Shown here piece after piece: positions 60,905 through 64,000 of a stretch of 64,000 nucleotides of DNA. This DNA is from Mallotus nudiflorus (taxonomy: Eukaryota > Streptophyta > Magnoliopsida > Malpighiales > Euphorbiaceae). The DNA is taken from the NCBI GenBank assembly GCA_947683625.1, contig CANTUR010000049.1, forward strand, positions 5,558,501 through 5,622,500. Direction: 5' to 3'. The stretch's first letter is position 1. Each line of letters starts with the position of its first letter. Made by a program: the position numbers and the translations under genes. Under the pieces are notes generated by a model. That model searched no databases, was not told the DNA's origin, and worked only from the letters and a program-made list of their open reading frames with translations.

Positions 60905-62060
60905 CGGGTTGCCTCCCAATTAGTGCTTATTTAGAGTCATTAGCTTAACTTTCCAGCTATGAAATCAAAGTACATTGATTAGTGCACATGAGGCACTTAT
61001 TGGGACACTCTCATTGGTGAAGTAAAGCTTGAGTCTCTATCCATTAACCTTGAATGCTCTAGTATCTTTACTTTAGACTTTTATTGCCCCATGAGGAAAC
61101 ATTTGCTTAATTAGGAAAGGGACTGACCATTTGGACTTCAGTTTGCTTAGGAAAAGCTTTAACCTTGAATTAAATAGCAGCACTTTATCTCCCTCTCTAA
61201 ATTCTTTCTTCATAATGTGCCTATTTTACCATTTTTTAGTTCTTTTCTTATAGATCTTTGCATTTTCATAAGCATTGAGTCAGAATTCATCAAGTTTGTT
61301 TAATTGAATTAGTCTCTTTTCATTAGCTCTTTACAAGTCAAAGTTAAGGAATTTGGTAGCCTAGAATGCTTTATGCTCTAACTTGACAAGTAAGTGACAA
61401 GATTTGCCATTGCATAATATAAAAGGATAATTGTTAATAGGGGTCTTGAATGCAATCTCGTAAGCCTATAGAGTATCATCAAGTTTAGAGGACCATACCT
61501 TCCTTGAAGCATTCATCTTTTCAAGTATAGTCTTGATTGCTTTATTTGAGATCTCCATATGACCACGGGTTTGGGGGTGGTATAAAGTTATAACCTTATA
61601 AGTGACACCATATTTCTTCAATAAGCTTTTAAATTAGTGGTTGTAAAAATGAAAGCCACCATCACTTATAATCACCCTAGGTGTCCCAAACCTTAATAAT
61701 ATGTTCTTATGAAGGAATTTTGTCATATCTCTAGCATTATTGGTCAGGGATTTTATTGCTTTCACCCACTTGGATACATTATCCACACCTACCAAAATAT
61801 ATATATTCCTAAAAGAGCTCAAGAATGGACTAATGAAATCTAGTCTCCACACATCAAAAATCTTAACCTTTAAAATTCCATTCAGAGGCATTTCATTGCA
61901 TCTTCATATGTTTCCTGTCCATTGACATTAATCATACTTCAATATAAATTTCTTGGCATCTTGGAAAAGAGTTAAACAATAGAATCCACATTGAAGTACT
62001 TTTGATGCAATCTTAGTGTAACTAAAGTGCCCACCATATTGAAGAGAGTGACAATGTGAA
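60905..62060 (-). pseudogene. Athila-type integrase to pol end
   Basis: Zinc-finger region 62060-61925 (CHSLQYGGHFSYTKIASKVL). The core is open at 61891-61634: FDVWRLDFISPFLSSF (first Asp), ILVGVDNVSKWVKAI, RFGTPRVIISDGGFHF (second Asp), then past a stop YHPQTRGHMEISNKAIKTIL (Glu, about 61555), giving D,D-35-E. The C-terminal part shows GKSCHLLVKLEHKAF, EFREGDKVLLFNSRLKLF, FKVNG and the pol-end LMTLNKH. It would insert cDNA into the genome. Some ten stops. Confidence 0.83.
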
Positions 62061-62399
62061 AGTACATCATGGACTTCATCTTCAATTAAACATCTTCTAA
62101 TCAGCCATCCCCATACCTCTTCTAAAGAAGAGGCTCCTCTTAATAGTAGTATTTGAAATCCAAAAATAATTTCTTCTTTTGTTGGTATAAGAGGTTAGGA
62201 GGAAAGACACCAAAAACTAAATAGTTTACAAAATCTACATACTATAGTATTAAGCTCTTGATTTGCATGAGGTGTTCACCTTTAAAGTAGTCATCAATTG
62301 GTAGTTCATTATCCCTATTTGGAAACTCTAACATTAAAAGATGATCCAGTACTTAACTCTAACTTTATCTCTAATTTCTAAGTCAAACTCTTAAAGGAG

Positions 62400-62812
62400 G
62401 AGAATCCACCTTATGAAGCATGGGTTTGAATCCTTCTTTAAGAGAAGGTACTTCAATGTAGCATGATTAGTGAAGACAATCACCTTGCTACCTATTAAGT
62501 AAGAATAAAACTTATCAATAGAAAAATACCATAACTAAGAGTTCTTTTTCAATAGTAGCATAATTTAATTGAGCCTCACCAAGTGTATGACTAGCATAGA
62601 AATTAGCATAAGCTTGTTTGTCTTTTATTACCCTAAAATAGCTCCTATAGTATAGTCACTAGCATCACACATTATTTCAAAGGGAGCTCCAATCATGAGG
62701 TTGCAAAATGGGTGCAAAGATTAATGCTTTTTTTAACCTATAAAAAGCATCATAACAATCTTTATCAAATACAAATTGAACATCTTTAAATAAAATATTA
62801 CTGAGGATTTTA
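62400..62812 (-). pseudogene. Athila-type RNase H, truncated by an LTR insertion
   Basis: The minus strand reads IAKILSNILFKDVQFVFDKD, then SSPFEIMCDASDYTIGAILG (catalytic Asp), FYSYLIGSKVIVFTNHATLK (Asn where the last catalytic Asp is usual) and YLLLKKDSNPCFIRWIL. The reading begins abruptly at the SIRE-like LTR edge (about 62815), so RT upstream was separated by that insertion. Small frame slips near 62560-62640. Confidence 0.82.
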
Positions 62813-62821
62813 GCTATTAAA

Positions 62822-63920
62822 AGAGTCCTAGAGGGGGGGGGTGAATAAGGCTATCAACCAAAATTTGAGAAATTAAACGGCTTGAATAAGAATTAAAAGA
62901 AATATAAATAAGGAAGAATGAAAAACATAATGATTTAAGGAGTTCAAATTCAACAATAATCCTACGTATCCAGCTAACTTATCTCCAAGTTAGGATTTTC
63001 AATCACCCACAATCTTATTCATAAGATTGATATTACACAAGAGTTTTATGGCTCACTCTTTCAACCTTACAACTTGAGTTTTCTAGGCTTACTCAAAAAC
63101 CAATTTACAAATGTTTTCAAGGCTGACACTAAAACTGAAATCCCAAGTGTTTTAATGGCTAAACATTTAAACCAATTCATTTATAATAGAATCTCACTTC
63201 CCATTTTCTTTTCCCAAAAAATAAAAGAATAAGAATATCTATTCTAACACTCACCAACTCTCACAAGAGTATACAATATCAAAAATGAATTTTAGAAGAG
63301 TTTAGAGAGCTTATTTGAATGCTTGAATGTATAAAATGAATAAGCAAGTTTCTTAACCTTGAAACAATCTTCAAAGGTCATATTTATACTTAAGTAATCC
63401 AATTATAGTTGTTGGAAGCAATAATTTCATTCTCAAAATAAATCAAGTCTATTTGAATGAAAATTTTTACTTTTGAGCTACATTTTGTCAGGTCCTAACA
63501 GGAAATTATTCGTCCCGGTCGGGACTTATGTTCAAAAAATTACTTTGATCCTGATTGAGATGACCACGTTCCAATCAGGACTACCCTATCTTGAGCAATG
63601 TCCCAATTGGGACATTCAATCGGGATAGGTACCGCCCATTTTGCCAATTTTTGCACTCTTTGGTCCCGCTAGGGACTGCTTTGGTCACAATCGGACTTTG
63701 ACCCAAATTGTAACTTTTTATGCAATTTAGTCCTTGTGATGAGTCCAATTAAGATAGTTACTTGCAATGGCATTATGGAATCATTTTTCTTCGATATTTC
63801 ATTATCATTTTGACTTCTAAATTGTTCCCAACTTATACACACTTGAGGTAAACACATTAATTGTTCAAAATTAAGTTTGTTAATATCAAAATTAAGATTG
63901 CTAACTTGTTAAGGTCAACA
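62822..63920 (-). repeat. SIRE/Maximus-like Ty1/copia LTR
   Basis: The minus strand starts TGTTGACCTTAACAAG (63920) directly after the purine tract, and its far end contains the C-run CACCCCCCCCCTCTAGGAC (62826-62846), both hallmarks of SIRE/Maximus LTRs. It interrupts the Athila RNase H. The exact inner end is uncertain by about 10 bp because the terminal CA is not evident. Three GTCCC-N4-GGGAC words lie at 63512-63676. The rest of the element would lie to the right of the window. Confidence 0.72.
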
Positions 63921-63936
63921 ATCTCCCCCTTTTTGA
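63921..63936 (-). other. Polypurine tract of the SIRE-like element
   Basis: The minus strand reads TCAAAAAGGGGGAGAT immediately before the LTR TGTTG, which identifies 62822-63920 as the 3' LTR. Confidence 0.8.
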
Positions 63937-64000
63937 TTTTGAAAAAATTATTTTGAGTCACTAAAAAATATAATGTAAAGTGCGTAATTGATAACAATTT

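Larger units (their letters stand above)
53936..62820 (-). mobile_element. Second Athila-type element, 3' part, with nested insertions
   Basis: Minus-strand order: RNase H (62812), integrase, pol end (about 60905), 3' region with an env-position ORF (58093-56850), then the 3' LTR (55699-53936). A SIRE-like LTR interrupts it on the right at about 62820, and a probable Tat-like LTR sits at about 58250-60119. RT, protease, gag and 5' LTR would be beyond the window. Stops occur throughout. Confidence 0.8.

Noticed and set aside
60581..60919. 112-codon minus ORF
   Set aside because: It overlaps the pol end and continues through untranslated Athila sequence rich in palindromic words; read-through, not a gene.

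Overview
The window is AT-rich plant nuclear DNA, almost certainly from a eudicot. It is a repeat-dense region with no intact host gene, and I saw no tRNA, rRNA or CRISPR. The plant assignment rests on the transposon lineages (Athila, Tat, a chromodomain-bearing Ty3/gypsy element, a SIRE/Maximus-like Ty1/copia LTR, CACTA, hAT and a long-TIR element), on primer sites complementary to plant tRNA-Asp, tRNA-Arg and initiator tRNA-Met, and on decayed pieces of a plant KUP/HAK/KT potassium transporter. Every coding region longer than about 100 codons that I could identify is transposon-derived and carries stops or frameshifts.

Layout: (1) 1-5062, minus strand: Athila-type element with 5' LTR, gag and protease but no RT, RNase H or integrase; its 3' LTR lies off the left edge. 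(2) 6911-8382: element with 235-bp terminal inverted repeats. (3) 9669-21412, plus strand: complete but decayed chromovirus with 3.4-kb LTRs. (4) 21634-23125, minus strand: 1.5-kb miniature LTR element with an exact target duplication and a 58-codon acidic ORF. (5) 24951-41852, plus strand: 16.9-kb Tat-lineage element with two RNases H. Its 3' third holds two decayed antisense genes, one a multi-exon plant-mobile-domain-like gene, plus two minisatellites. (6) 42742-43081: hAT-type MITE. (7) 43681-52296: 8.6-kb CACTA element with exact TAT target duplication, containing three exon fragments of a KUP potassium transporter and a hAT transposase remnant. (8) 53936-62820, minus strand: second Athila-type element (3' LTR, env-position ORF, integrase, RNase H), apparently interrupted by a Tat-like LTR. 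(9) 62822-63920, minus strand: SIRE/Maximus-like LTR that cuts the second Athila element in its pol.

The most interesting signals are the antisense gene pair in the Tat element, the KUP exons inside the CACTA element with splice phase preserved, and short family-specific palindromic words iterated within the LTRs and UTRs of three unrelated retrotransposon families: GTCCC-N4-GGGAC in the SIRE-like LTR, GAGGCGATCGCCTC in Tat, and CATGGCCATG-like words in Athila. All element and domain calls come from reading translations and repeats by eye; no alignments or searches were run.
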